Source: Prescottella equi
Lineage (GTDB): Bacteria > Actinomycetota > Actinomycetes > Mycobacteriales > Mycobacteriaceae
Assembly (NCBI RefSeq): GCF_020171745.1
Contig: NZ_JAIVAH010000022.1
Span: 1-64,000, forward strand
Direction of reading: 5' to 3'
DNA: 64,000 nucleotides
Both the position numbers and the translations under genes were made by a program. Positions 29,358-38,518 of the stretch are shown piece after piece. How positions within the stretch are numbered: the first letter of the stretch is position 1; each line of letters starts with the position of its first letter. The notes under the pieces were generated by a model. The model was not told where the DNA came from. It saw only the letters and a list, made by a program, of their open reading frames with translations, and did no database searches.

Positions 29358-30224
29358 GTGACCACCCCCGACCTCGTCGATCTCACCGACGACACGTCCA
29401 CCACCGCCACCGCCCGCGCGCACGCCCGTGCCCAGGCCGGGACCCGCAGCGACGCGATGCCGGTCGTGCCCGCCTCCGACTGGCCGGCGCCTCCGGAGGC
29501 CGTCGCCGCCGAGCGTCTCGTGTGGGCGGAGACGGTCCCCGGCGGCCGGTACGCCTCGAAGGTGCTCGCCCGCGGCACCCGGATCCGGCTGCGGGACCTC
29601 GACGGCAACGCGTGCGCCAACGTGCTGCTCTTCCGGGCCGACGCGCCGTGGGAGCGACTCAACGTCGCCGACACCGTGAAGGTGCCGTGGCAGGCGTACC
29701 TCGGTTCCGGGCACCCGCTGCTCTCCGACGCCGGCCGCATCCTCGCCACCGTCGTCGCCGACACCTCCGGTCACCACGATGCGCTGTGCGGGACCACGAG
29801 TGTCGCCGCGAACCGGGAGAAGTACGGCGCCGGCGCGCTGCATTCGGCGGCCCCCGCCGGGCGTGAACTGTTCACCGTCGCCGCGGCCAAGCACGATCTG
29901 GGCCCGAGGGACCTACCGCCGTCGCTGTCGTTCTTCCACGGCGTGCGCGTCGCACCGGACGGCGCCCTGGACAGCACCGGCACGGCGGGCGCCGGGGCGT
30001 ACGTCGACCTGCTGCTGCATCTGCCGGTGATCGTGCTGGTCGCGAACACCGCGCATCCCCTCGACCCCACGCCGGAGTTCGCGACCACCCCGCTCGAGAT
30101 CCTCGCCTGGTCCGCGCCCGACGAACTCGACACCCTCCCGAACCACGACCCGGAGTACCGCCGCGCCGTCCTCAACACCGAGGACGCCTGGGCCGCACTG
30201 AATGCTGGAAAGGACGCACGATGA
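29358..30224 (+). CDS. Urea carboxylase-associated protein 2 (DUF1989; CgdB-type)
   Basis: 288 residues from GTG at 29358, 1 base after the permease stop. DUF1989 body from ~55: [51 protein letters not shown] and [16 protein letters not shown]. The first ~50 residues are a Thr/Ala-rich extension not needed by the fold. Members of this pair have been shown elsewhere to form carboxyguanidine deiminase (CgdAB), acting after guanidine carboxylation, so a guanidine route is likely. The gene ends in a 4-base overlap with the next. Confidence 0.85.
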   Translation: MTTPDLVDLTDDTSTTATARAHARAQAGTRSDAMPVVPASDWPAPPEAVAAERLVWAETVPGGRYASKVLARGTRIRLRDLDGNACANVLLFRADAPWERLNVADTVKVPWQAYLGSGHPLLSDAGRILATVVADTSGHHDALCGTTSVAANREKYGAGALHSAAPAGRELFTVAAAKHDLGPRDLPPSLSFFHGVRVAPDGALDSTGTAGAGAYVDLLLHLPVIVLVANTAHPLDPTPEFATTPLEILAWSAPDELDTLPNHDPEYRRAVLNTEDAWAALNAGKDAR

Positions 30225-30880
30225 CCACCCTGCTTCCCGCCGCCGACCTGGCCCTCGCTCCGGGCGAGATCGTGCTCGACGAGACCGTCGCCCCGCGCGG
30301 ACCCTGGTCCGCCGTCGTTGCCGCCGGCGACGTCCTGACCATCGTCGACCTGCACGGCAACCAGGCGGTCGACACACTGATCTATGCCGCCGGCGACCCC
30401 TCCCGGCGTTACTCGGCCGCGGCCACGGTCGTCGGGCAGCGCAACCTGTTCCTCACCACCGGCAGCGTGCTGCGCGCCGACGACGGCGGCCCGCTCATGA
30501 CGATCGTGGCCGACGAGGTCGGCAACCACGACACCGTCGGCGGGGCGTGCTCGCAGGAGTCGAACACGCTGCGCTACGGCCACCACACCAAGCACCAGCA
30601 CGCGTGCGTCGAGAACTTCCTGATCGAGGGTGCCCGGTGGGGGCTCGGCAAGCGGGACCTGGTCTCGAACATCAACTTCTTCATGAACGTTCCGGTCGAC
30701 GCGGACGGCGCGCTGGGGATCGTCGACGGCCTGTCCGCGCCGGGCAAGCGGCTTGCTCTGCGGGCGGAGGTCGACGCGTTGGTGCTGGTCTCGAACTGCC
30801 CGCAGATCAACAACCCGTGCAACGGCTTCGACCCCACCGCCGTCCGCATGATCGTCACCCGTCCGGAGGTGCGGCGATGA
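30221..30880 (+). CDS. Urea carboxylase-associated protein 1 (DUF1989; CgdA-type)
   Basis: 219 residues from ATG at 30221 (ATGA overlap). DUF1989 protein with [64 protein letters not shown] and [20 protein letters not shown]. Conserved Cys and His residues suggest a metal site. Predicted to work as the second subunit of a carboxyguanidine deiminase-like enzyme with the preceding gene product. It overlaps the carboxyltransferase gene by 4 bases. Confidence 0.87.
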   Translation: MTTLLPAADLALAPGEIVLDETVAPRGPWSAVVAAGDVLTIVDLHGNQAVDTLIYAAGDPSRRYSAAATVVGQRNLFLTTGSVLRADDGGPLMTIVADEVGNHDTVGGACSQESNTLRYGHHTKHQHACVENFLIEGARWGLGKRDLVSNINFFMNVPVDADGALGIVDGLSAPGKRLALRAEVDALVLVSNCPQINNPCNGFDPTAVRMIVTRPEVRR

Positions 30881-32862
30881 CCGCCAAGTGCACGGTGCTG
30901 CGGCCCGGCATGGGCACCACGGTCCAGGACTACCCGGGCCGGACCGGATACTGGCAGATCGGTGTGCCGCCGTCGGGGCCGATGGACGACCTGTCGTTCC
31001 GGCTCGGCAACGTCGCGGTCGGAAACCCTGAGGGCACGGCGGGATTCGAGGCCGTCATGGCCGGACCCGCGCTCCGCTTCGACGAACCCACCCACGTATG
31101 CGTCACCGGTGCGCCGGTTACCGTGACGGTCGACGGCGCCGTCGTCCCGCAGTGGCGCCCGGTGCTGGTGCCGGCCGGGGGAGTGCTCGACGTCGGGGCC
31201 GTCTCCGGTCCCGGACTTCGGGTGTACGTCCTGATCGCGGGCGGTCTCGACGTCCCCGAATTCCTCGGCAGCGCTTCGACGTTCACGCTGGGTCGCTTCG
31301 GCGGGCTGGACGGGCGCGCCCTCCGCGAGGGTGACGTGCTGGCGCTCGGCGACGCACCGACGTCGGCGCCGTCGGCGGTCCCGTCCGAGTCGGTGCCCGC
31401 GCTGTCGCAGCGCTGGGAGATCGCGGTGACCGAAGGGCCGCACGGCGCCCCGGAGTTCTTCACCCGTGCCGACATCGACGCCCTGTACCGCACCGACTAC
31501 GAGGTGCACTTCAACTCCGACCGCACCGGCGTGCGGCTGATCGGCCCGCAGCCCGACTGGGCCCGCCCCGACGGCGGCGAGGCGGGCCTGCATCCGTCGA
31601 ACATCCACGACAACGCGTACTCGATCGGTGCGCTGGACTTCACCGGTGACACCCCGATCCTGCTGGGACCCGACGGCCCGAGCCTGGGTGGATTCGTCTG
31701 TCCGGTGACGGTGGTCGCGGCCGACCGGTGGAAGCTCGGCCAGCTGGCGCCGGGCAACACGGTGCGGTTCGTGCCGGTCCGGGCCGACCGGTCGGCGTCG
31801 CGGCGGGACCTCGGACTCGGCCGCCGGGCGGGTCTGCCCGCGGTGCTCTCGACCGGGGGTGACGGTGACGACGGCGTGCTCGCGCGGCGCGACGGCGCAA
31901 CACCGGTCACCTATCGCCGCTCGGGCGACGACAACGTGCTCGTCGAGTACGGCGACATGACCCTCGACCTGGCGCTGCGGGCCCGGGTGCACGCGCTGCA
32001 CCAGCGGCTCGAGTCGGAGCGGCCGGCGGGCCTGCTGGACCTCACGCCGGGAATCCGGTCGCTGCAGGTACGGGTCGACCCCGACGTCCTGCCGGTCCCG
32101 ACGCTGCTCGGGCTGCTGGCGGAGGCCGAGGACCAGATTCCGGCGGCGAACGAACTGGTGGTCCCGAGTCGGACGGTGCGGATGCCGCTGTCCTGGGACG
32201 ACCCGGCCACCCGCGAGGCCATCGCCCGCTACATGCACGGCGTGCGAGCGGATGCGCCGTGGTGCCCGTGGAACATCGAGTTCATCCGCCGCATGAACGG
32301 TCTCGAGTCGGTGAACGATGTGTTCGACACGGTGTTCGGCGCCGACTACCTGGTGCTCGGCCTGGGCGACGTGTACCTGGGGGCGCCGGTCGCGACCCCG
32401 CTCGACCCTCGGCACCGTCTCGTCACCACCAAGTACAACCCGGCCCGCACCTGGACACCGGAGAACGCGGTGGGCATCGGCGGCGCATACCTGTGCATCT
32501 ACGGCATGGAGGGGCCGGGCGGCTACCAGTTCGTCGGCCGCACCACGCAGGTGTGGAACCACCGGCACCCGCAGTCGTCGGGCCCGTTCGAGGACGGAAC
32601 CCCGTGGCTGCTGCGCTTCTTCGACCGGATCTCGTGGTACCCGGTGGAGCCCGAAGAACTGCTCGATCTGCGGGCCGACCTTGCGGCCGGACGGGGGTCC
32701 GGCGGTATCGAGATCGCCGACGGCAGTTTCTCGTTGGCCGACCACGAGCGGTTCCTCGCGGACAACGCGCCGTCGATCGAGGCGTTCCGCGCGAAGCAGG
32801 CGGTCGCGTTCGCCGACGAGCGACGCCGGTGGGCCGACGCCGGCGAGTTCGCGCGCCGCTGA
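30877..32862 (+). CDS. Urea/guanidine carboxylase-type carboxyltransferase lacking BC and BCCP domains
   Basis: 661 residues from ATG at 30877 (GGAGG 7 bases upstream, ATGA overlap). Domain order AHS2/KipA-like (~8-290; [33 protein letters not shown]) then AHS1/KipI-like (~340-560; [35 protein letters not shown]). Order and signatures are those of the central part of ~1200-residue urea carboxylases, which also have an N-terminal biotin carboxylase and C-terminal biotin carrier; both are absent and no such genes are in the window. No allophanate hydrolase follows either. A fused 5-oxoprolinase PxpBC is less likely: no PxpA and opposite domain order. Confidence 0.85.
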   Translation: MTAKCTVLRPGMGTTVQDYPGRTGYWQIGVPPSGPMDDLSFRLGNVAVGNPEGTAGFEAVMAGPALRFDEPTHVCVTGAPVTVTVDGAVVPQWRPVLVPAGGVLDVGAVSGPGLRVYVLIAGGLDVPEFLGSASTFTLGRFGGLDGRALREGDVLALGDAPTSAPSAVPSESVPALSQRWEIAVTEGPHGAPEFFTRADIDALYRTDYEVHFNSDRTGVRLIGPQPDWARPDGGEAGLHPSNIHDNAYSIGALDFTGDTPILLGPDGPSLGGFVCPVTVVAADRWKLGQLAPGNTVRFVPVRADRSASRRDLGLGRRAGLPAVLSTGGDGDDGVLARRDGATPVTYRRSGDDNVLVEYGDMTLDLALRARVHALHQRLESERPAGLLDLTPGIRSLQVRVDPDVLPVPTLLGLLAEAEDQIPAANELVVPSRTVRMPLSWDDPATREAIARYMHGVRADAPWCPWNIEFIRRMNGLESVNDVFDTVFGADYLVLGLGDVYLGAPVATPLDPRHRLVTTKYNPARTWTPENAVGIGGAYLCIYGMEGPGGYQFVGRTTQVWNHRHPQSSGPFEDGTPWLLRFFDRISWYPVEPEELLDLRADLAAGRGSGGIEIADGSFSLADHERFLADNAPSIEAFRAKQAVAFADERRRWADAGEFARR

Positions 32863-32908
32863 GGGCTCGATCACATCTCCCTCGTGGCGGGACGGCGATT
32901 TGCCCTCC

Positions 32909-32952
32909 GGGGTGAATGGGTGTTCACTCCAAGGTGAACGCTCATTCACCCC
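32909..32952. promoter_or_regulatory. Double TetR-type operator upstream of MFS transporter
   Basis: Two palindromes of the form GTGAA-N6-TTCAC lie at 32912-32927 and 32934-32949, centres 22 bases (two helical turns) apart, and the whole block is itself an inverted repeat with ~20-base arms (17 of 20 paired). The site is ~65 bases before the MFS start; the TetR gene downstream of the pump is the likely binder. Confidence 0.75.
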
Positions 32953-33016
32953 GGTTGTTCCGGAGGCCGCCACCCGGCGGCCCCGGCGTCCGGCTCGCAC
33001 GTCCGGAGATGATCCA

Positions 33017-34501
33017 TTGGCTGCACGACCCATCGCCACCGCGCTTCCCGAGGTGCAGGTGACGCCGCGCCGTTCCAGCGCCCTGATGACCGCGGTGCTG
33101 TGTCTGTGCGGCACGCTCGTCTCGCTGCAGCAGACGCTCGTGGTCCCGCTGCTCCCGGACCTGCGCCACATCCTCGACGTCAGCGCCGACAATGCGTTCT
33201 GGCTGGTAACTATCACGCTGCTGACCGCCGCGGTGGCCACACCGATCGTCTCGCGACTGGCCGACATGGTCGGCAAGAAGCGCATGATGATGGTGGCGAT
33301 GTCGGTGATGGTCAGCGGTTCGCTGCTCGCCGCGATCGGCGGCACCTTCGTGACGGTGCTCATCGGCCGCGGCATGCAGGGTTTCGCGTCGTCGCTCATC
33401 GCGGTCGGTATCGGGATCCTGCGTGACGAACTGCCGCGCGAGAAGGTGCCCGCCGCGACGGCACTGATGAGCGCGACGCTCGGCATGGGTAGCGCACTGG
33501 GGCTTCCGCTCGCCGGCGTGATCTATCCGCACCTCGGCTGGCACGCGATCTTCTGGATCTCCGCGGCCGCCGGTGCCGTGATGCTCGCTGCGGTTGCATA
33601 CGTGGTGCCGGAATCCAAGGTCCGCTCGCCCGGACGATTCGACATCGTCGGCGCCGTCATCCTGTCCATCGCGCTCACGGGGCTGCTGCTGGGAATCTCC
33701 AAGGGCGGTTCCTGGGGCTGGGGCAGCGGCCGCACTCTCGGGTGCTTCGCACTCGCGGCGGTCGTGATTGCGATCTGGATTCCGTACCAGCTGCGGGTCA
33801 CCGACCCGATGGTGAACCTGCGGACCTCGGCGCGGCGACCGGTGCTGCTGACGAACATCGCGTCGATGATCGTCGGATTCGCGATGTTCGCGAACATGCT
33901 CGCCACCACGCAACAGCTGCAGATGCCCGAGAGCACGGGCTACGGGTTCGGGCTCAGCGTCCTCACGGCCGGGCTGTGCATGGTGCCGGCAGGCATGTCG
34001 ATGGTGGTCTTCTCGCCGCTGTCGGCGAAGATCACCGTGCGATTCGGTGCCCGCACCACGCTCATCACCGGTGCACTCATCCTCGCGGCCGCCTACGTCA
34101 TCCGCTTCTCGTTCAACGGGTCCGTCGCCCTGATCATCCTGGGGGCGATGGTCGTGAACATCGGCACCGCGATCACGTACTCGGCGATGCCCATCCTGAT
34201 CATGCAGTCGGTGCCGATCACCGAGACCGCCGCGTCGAACGGGCTCAACTCGCTGGTGCGGTCGATCGGAACGTCGACGTCGAGCGCAGTCGTCACCGCG
34301 CTGCTGACCGCGATGACCATGGATGTCGCGGGCGTGCACCTGCCGACCCTCGACGCGTTCCGCACGGTCTTCGCGGTGGCGTGTGTGATGGCGCTGCTCG
34401 CCGCCGCGGTCGCATGGTTCATTCCGAGGATGCCCCGGACGGTGCGCGTGGCGACGGTCGTCGAGGCCGCGGCCGAGGCGCGGGTGGAGACGGCGTCGTG
34501 A
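33017..34501 (+). CDS. MFS drug-efflux-type transporter (DHA2-like)
   Basis: 494 residues from TTG at 33017, GGAG 8 bases upstream; no better in-frame ATG/GTG near the first helix. About 14 hydrophobic segments with LVVPLLPDLRHIL, the loop 2-3 motif SRLADMVGKKRMMM, and GRGMQGFASSLIAVGIGILRD, typical of 14-TM multidrug antiporters. The GTGA overlap with the following tetR gene indicates one operon controlled by the double operator. Substrate unknown. Confidence 0.88.
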   Translation: MAARPIATALPEVQVTPRRSSALMTAVLCLCGTLVSLQQTLVVPLLPDLRHILDVSADNAFWLVTITLLTAAVATPIVSRLADMVGKKRMMMVAMSVMVSGSLLAAIGGTFVTVLIGRGMQGFASSLIAVGIGILRDELPREKVPAATALMSATLGMGSALGLPLAGVIYPHLGWHAIFWISAAAGAVMLAAVAYVVPESKVRSPGRFDIVGAVILSIALTGLLLGISKGGSWGWGSGRTLGCFALAAVVIAIWIPYQLRVTDPMVNLRTSARRPVLLTNIASMIVGFAMFANMLATTQQLQMPESTGYGFGLSVLTAGLCMVPAGMSMVVFSPLSAKITVRFGARTTLITGALILAAAYVIRFSFNGSVALIILGAMVVNIGTAITYSAMPILIMQSVPITETAASNGLNSLVRSIGTSTSSAVVTALLTAMTMDVAGVHLPTLDAFRTVFAVACVMALLAAAVAWFIPRMPRTVRVATVVEAAAEARVETAS

Positions 34502-35073
34502 CTAGGGTGGGTGCGGTGAACGGAAAGTCCACGCGGGACAACATCATCGACGCCGCCCGTCGGCTGTTCTCCGAGCGCGGCTACACGGCCACGACGATCA
34601 AGGATGTCGCCGAACTCGCCGGCTATTCGCCGGCGATGGTGATGAAGATGATGGGCAGCAAGGCCGAGCTGTACAAGGCGGCGGCGCCGACGCTGCCGTC
34701 GGTGGCCGACGACCCGCATTTCTGCGAGCACGAGGCGCCCGGATATCGACTGGTGCGCAACATCGTCGAACGACGCGACGCCGACGAGTCCGAACCGTGG
34801 GTGATGATGCCGCTGCTGATCCACGAGGCTCCGGACAGGGAGGCCGCGCAGGCCGACGCGCGCGAGCGGTACATCCGCGGTATCGCGGGCAAGATCGGCG
34901 ATACGTCCGACGACAAGCTGCCCACGCAGATGGTCGTCGCCGTCCTCCTCGGCCTCGCCGGCGGCATCCGGACGGTGGGGCTCCTCTCCACTGACGTGAT
35001 CGACCCCGAGGATCTCGTCCGCCGCTACGGCGCCGTGGTCCAGTCGATCATCGACGGGATCGCGGCGGGGTAG
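34498..35073 (+). CDS. TetR-family regulator of the MFS operon
   Basis: 191 residues from GTG at 34498; in-frame GTGs at 34507 and 34516 are alternatives. Helix-turn-helix: RDNIIDAARRLFSERGYTAT and TIKDVAELAGYSPAMVMKMM; the second is atypical (MKMMGSKAELY in place of YYHFxxKexL). Cotranscribed with the pump, so likely represses the pump and itself through the palindromes at 32909-32952. Confidence 0.85.
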   Translation: MTRVGAVNGKSTRDNIIDAARRLFSERGYTATTIKDVAELAGYSPAMVMKMMGSKAELYKAAAPTLPSVADDPHFCEHEAPGYRLVRNIVERRDADESEPWVMMPLLIHEAPDREAAQADARERYIRGIAGKIGDTSDDKLPTQMVVAVLLGLAGGIRTVGLLSTDVIDPEDLVRRYGAVVQSIIDGIAAG

Positions 35074-35203
35074 GCGGGGATGCTCCGGAAACGGTCTCAG
35101 TAATTCGGATGTCGTTCGGCCGCCACGCGGTGGCAGCACCATAGTCTTCGGGCACGGGGGAATCATCGAAGATACGGGGCCGCGCCCTGCCGACACTCGC
35201 GTT

Positions 35204-35290
35204 GTGTGCGCCTGGACTGGGAAGAACCCGCTCCGCGATCACGGCTGCGCCTTCCCCGGGTGCGGAGCACCACCGCTGAAGGCGACGTCG
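35204..35290 (+). pseudogene. Relic of a DUF222/HNH (13E12-type) endonuclease gene
   Basis: The stretch reads NPLRDHGCAFPGCGAPP in one frame, matching the zinc-binding RDxxCxFPGC motif before the HNH centre of 13E12-repeat proteins. Nothing before or after continues the family, so only a fragment remains. The surrounding 35074-35453 (380 bases) otherwise contains no gene except the tetR operator; short frames there have no recognisable content. Confidence 0.4.
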
Positions 35291-35418
35291 ACGGGCGCAT
35301 CGTTCTGCGTGCCCTCGGCGGCATCTGCAGCATCGCCGAGCGAGTCGGCCAGCGGTCTTCAACGACTGCGACCGGCGAAGAATCGCTCGATGGACGGCGC
35401 TTCCGCTCGGAGCAATGA

Positions 35419-35434
35419 TGGACCGGGTGGTCCA
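35419..35434. promoter_or_regulatory. Operator upstream of tetR (autoregulation)
   Basis: TGGACCGGGTGGTCCA: a perfect TGGAC-N6-GTCCA palindrome 19 bases before the tetR start. The same half-sites recur twice ahead of the SDR gene, which marks it as the binding site of this TetR protein. Confidence 0.75.
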
Positions 35435-35453
35435 ATACAGATATCCTGGCTGC

Positions 35454-36044
35454 ATGCCGCGTCCACGCCAGTTCGAGGAAGAGGTTGTCCTGGCGGCCGT
35501 GCAGGCGGCGTTCTGGGACAACGGGTACGCAGGCACGTCACTCGAAGATCTCGTGGCAGCCAGCGGACTGGGCAAAGGGAGTCTGTACGGGGCATTCGGA
35601 GACAAGCGGAGCTTGTTCCTGCGTGTGCTGCGCGAGTACGACGAGGCCAACGATCGGATGCTGCGTTCGTGGCTGGAGCAGGCCGACCGCGCTATCGATG
35701 TGATTCGTGGTTTCGTGACCGGACCCGTACGCGATCCCGGCGGCGAACAGGCCCGTCGCGGTTGCCTACTCGCCAATACCGCGATGGAGCTCTCCGTGAG
35801 CACTGCCGAGGTGGCCGCCGAGGCGCGGCGCAGCTACGCCGCAACCACTTCCGTGCTGGTCGATGCGATACGGCGAGCGCAGCGCGAGGGCGACATCGCC
35901 CCCCATGTCGACTCGGAAGGCGCCGCCCATGCGGTGCTGGCAGGTCAGCTCGGGCTGATTGTCCTCGGCCGGGTCGGCCAAGATCCGGCCGCCCTGTCGA
36001 TTACGGCCGAGGCCCTGCTCAACGGCCTGTTGCCCAAGCCCTGA
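35454..36044 (+). CDS. TetR-family regulator (AcrR-like)
   Basis: 196 residues from ATG at 35454. Starts PRPRQFEEEVVLAAVQAAFW, typical of the TetR subgroup that controls quinone/oxidoreductase genes; helix-turn-helix AGTSLEDLVAASGLGKGSLYGAFGDKRSLF; C-terminal domain RRGCLLANTAMELS is the TetR_C subgroup motif. Flanked by a palindrome on its own promoter and two copies before the downstream SDR gene, its evident target. Confidence 0.9.
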   Translation: MPRPRQFEEEVVLAAVQAAFWDNGYAGTSLEDLVAASGLGKGSLYGAFGDKRSLFLRVLREYDEANDRMLRSWLEQADRAIDVIRGFVTGPVRDPGGEQARRGCLLANTAMELSVSTAEVAAEARRSYAATTSVLVDAIRRAQREGDIAPHVDSEGAAHAVLAGQLGLIVLGRVGQDPAALSITAEALLNGLLPKP

Positions 36045-36088
36045 TTATTCCCGCAATGGCGTGAGAGAGAACAGTTCCACCCATGTTC

Positions 36089-36132
36089 TTGACTAAACGG
36101 TCCACATCGGCTGTTATGGACTAGTCGGTCAA
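36089..36132. promoter_or_regulatory. Two TetR operators upstream of the SDR gene
   Basis: TTGACTAAACGGTCCA (36089-36104) and TGGACTAGTCGGTCAA (36117-36132) are the same TGGAC-N6-GTCMA site in opposite orientations, centres 28 bases apart, ending 22 bases before the SDR start. They match the palindrome at 35419-35434. Confidence 0.75.
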
Positions 36133-36154
36133 TAACGGGAAGTGGGAAGCTGCC

Positions 36155-36889
36155 ATGAAGGTTCTGGAGGGCAAGGTCGCGGTCGTGACCGGGGGTAACG
36201 CGGGTATCGGACTGGCGATCGCGCGGGCGTACCTCGACGAGGGTGCCCGAGTGTTCGTCGCCGGCCGTCGCCAGGCGCAGCTCGACGAGGTCGAGGCCGA
36301 ACTCGGTCCCGGGGTGACCGGGATCCGCTGTGACGTGGGCAGGCTCGAGGATCTCGACGCGCTCTTTGCAACGGTTGCCGAGCGGGCGGGTCGGATCGAT
36401 GTCCTGGTCGCCAACGCCGGGATCGGGATCGTGGCGCCGTTGGGTGAGATCACCGAGGAGCAGTTCGACGCCATGTTCACCACCAACGTCAAGGGCTCGC
36501 TGTTCACCGTGCAGAAGGCATTGCCGCTGCTCTCGGCGGGGGCGTCGATCATCCTCACCGGATCGACGGCGGCCTCGCGGCCCGAGCCGTATCTGCCCGT
36601 GTACGGGGCGACCAAGGCTGCGCTTCGTAACCTGGTCCGCGGGTTCGCCCACGTCGCCGGGGAACGTCGATACCGGATCAACATGCTCTCCCCCGGCGGT
36701 ACCCGCACGCAGGGTTTGGTCGACCTGATCTCAGCCGAGGCGGTCGCCTCCGCCGGGGCGTCGGTTCCACTCGGCCGGTTGGCCGAGCCTGAAGAGATCG
36801 CAGCGGCGGCCGTCTTCCTCGCCTCGGACGCATCCAGCTATGTCAACGGCTCCGAGCTCGCCGTGGACGGTGGCTTCGCTCAGATCTGA
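36155..36889 (+). CDS. Short-chain dehydrogenase/reductase
   Basis: 244-residue classical SDR from ATG at 36155. Cofactor motif TGGNAGIG at 12-19, NAG motif VANAGIG, catalytic Ser in LTGSTAASRP and Tyr150-x3-Lys154 (YGATKAALRN), and SPGGTRT after. Arg residues after the second strand (AGRRQ) suggest NADPH preference. Substrate unknown; controlled by the upstream TetR protein. The 298 bases after it (36890-37187) contain nothing I recognise. Confidence 0.9.
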   Translation: MKVLEGKVAVVTGGNAGIGLAIARAYLDEGARVFVAGRRQAQLDEVEAELGPGVTGIRCDVGRLEDLDALFATVAERAGRIDVLVANAGIGIVAPLGEITEEQFDAMFTTNVKGSLFTVQKALPLLSAGASIILTGSTAASRPEPYLPVYGATKAALRNLVRGFAHVAGERRYRINMLSPGGTRTQGLVDLISAEAVASAGASVPLGRLAEPEEIAAAAVFLASDASSYVNGSELAVDGGFAQI

Positions 36890-37187
36890 GCCGCGCAGAT
36901 GCCCTACTGTTTCGGGCTCGAGCATCAGGGGATTCTCGACGGCTGCATCGTGTTGCCGGGTTTCGCGATCCCTCGGCTCCGGCGAAGTCGTTGAGCAAGT
37001 CTCCTGACCTGCCGTTCTCGCGGTAGCGGGGCGTGGCAACGCGCGGACATGCAACGCGGTGAATGCCCGCCGAGTTCTTGACGCAAGACAGGTCTCTCGT
37101 GCGTCAGGCGTTGGGGCAGAGTTCCGGACTCGGCGCATCCGGGCGTGCCCAGGCATCGGCGAACGGCAGCTGTGCTTAGCTGCGTGT

Positions 37188-37601
37188 ATGGGGTGGGCGG
37201 GGCGGGAGATCGGTATTGCGGCCGGAGTCGGGGTTGCGGTGGCCGCCGCATGGTGTCTGCCGGCGGGGATCGGGGGCTTGACGCTGGTGGCGTTGGTGGT
37301 GGGCGGCTTCGTCGGGGTGGTGGTCGGTTCGATCTCGGTGGTGGGTGGCGCCGTGGCGGTGCGATCGGCAGCACTGTGGCCGCCGTCGGCGCAGGGTTGG
37401 CGGCACAGGTTCGCGACCTGTTCGGCTGCTGCGGTGTTCCTACTGGTCGCGGGGGTGTTCGTCTGGAGTGCGCTGGCGTCGGCGACCGCTGGGCAACTGC
37501 TTGCGTCGGCCGGAGTTTGGTTCCTGCTCATCTCGGTGGCGTGTTCGGCGGTGACCTACGGGTGCACGCTGTTCCTCGCGCCGGCGGCCGATTCCGCTTG
37601 A
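37188..37601 (+). CDS. Small four-helix membrane protein
   Basis: 137 residues from ATG at 37188; not a family I recognise. Four hydrophobic helices: residues ~8-25, 28-55 (LTLVALVVGGFVGVVVGSIS), ~78-100 and ~105-130. No cysteine or charge pattern hints at a function. Convergent with the copper-locus lipoprotein gene. Confidence 0.6.
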   Translation: MGWAGREIGIAAGVGVAVAAAWCLPAGIGGLTLVALVVGGFVGVVVGSISVVGGAVAVRSAALWPPSAQGWRHRFATCSAAAVFLLVAGVFVWSALASATAGQLLASAGVWFLLISVACSAVTYGCTLFLAPAADSA

Positions 37602-37628
37602 CCGACGCGGACCGGAGCTAACGGCTCG

Positions 37629-38471
37629 TCAGCGCAGGGTGTGCAGTTCTTGCGCCGTTGCGGCATAGGCGGTGTCGTAGTCGAGCGCCGTCAGCGCCTC
37701 CACCTCGCCGACCCGGGTGAACTCCTCCCAGGCCCGTCCGTCCCGGCTGCGCCACGCGTTGCCGTTGCCGTCCATGCCCCACAGGGCGCCGTCGCGTCCC
37801 GCCGCTACCAGTCCGAGCGGCGGCGCGCCGGGGGTAGGTGCGAAGGTGCGGGCGCCGTCGGTGCTGAGCAGGAGCCCGTCCGGGGTGGCCGCCCAGATCC
37901 CCCCGGCGTTGACGGCCAGCGCCGACGCCCCGATGGCCGCGCCGGGCGCCCACGTCGCACCGTCGTCCGTCGACACCCGCAGGCCCGACGACGTGTCGAA
38001 GCCGACCAGGGTTCGGCCGTCGCTCGCGAGGGCGTGGAAGTCGACCTCTCCGACGAGGGATCGCGACTCCCACGTCACGCCGCCGTCGGTGCTGCGCGCG
38101 AGGCCCAGCGGGTTGGGGGCGTCGCTCGACGGCCCCGGGTGTCCGGACGAGAAGAGCAGGTCGCTGCCGGCGACGCCGCTGAGCCCCATGAGGTCGTCGT
38201 CGGACGTCCCGATGCGGGTCGTGTTCCCGGACGGCGCGAGCGCGATCAGTCCGGAATGCGTTCCGGCGAGGACGGTTCCGTCGGCGTCGACGTGCAGACC
38301 GTGCAGGTGGTCCAGTTCGGGGTTCAACTGCATGGTCGTCAGCCGCGGATTCACCACCGGGGTGGTGGTCGTCTCGGCGTCGGCCGTCGTCGGTGAGCTG
38401 CCGGTGCAGCCGGCGACGGCCAGGGCCGCCGCGGCGATGAAGGGCAGTGCGGCAGTGCGGAATCGCGCCAT
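37629..38471 (-). CDS. BNR-repeat lipoprotein (F510_1955-type glycosyl hydrolase-like)
   Basis: 280 residues, signal peptide with lipobox AVAGC (Cys22). The body is a beta-propeller of sialidase-like BNR repeats, seen in LARSTDGGVTWESRSL, LRVSTDDGATWAPGA, LLLSTDGARTFAPT and AWRSRDGRAWEEF. Catalytic sialidase residues are not evident, so it is more likely a binding or photosystem-stability-like propeller. It starts 47 bases after the multicopper oxidase stop on the same strand, and such proteins are often found next to copper genes. Confidence 0.78.
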   Translation of the reverse strand: MARFRTAALPFIAAAALAVAGCTGSSPTTADAETTTTPVVNPRLTTMQLNPELDHLHGLHVDADGTVLAGTHSGLIALAPSGNTTRIGTSDDDLMGLSGVAGSDLLFSSGHPGPSSDAPNPLGLARSTDGGVTWESRSLVGEVDFHALASDGRTLVGFDTSSGLRVSTDDGATWAPGAAIGASALAVNAGGIWAATPDGLLLSTDGARTFAPTPGAPPLGLVAAGRDGALWGMDGNGNAWRSRDGRAWEEFTRVGEVEALTALDYDTAYAATAQELHTLR

Positions 38472-38518
38472 CGGTTTCTACTCCGTCTCGGGATGGAACT
38501 GTGGTGGGGAACGTGGGG

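Noticed and set aside
30877-32862. 5-oxoprolinase PxpBC fusion
   Set aside because: Domain order is KipA-like then KipI-like, the C-terminal signature is that of urea carboxylase, and there is no PxpA gene nearby.
36890-37187. Small genes in the interval after the SDR gene
   Set aside because: Short frames on both strands lack ribosome sites and family-like sequence; I regard the interval as non-coding.
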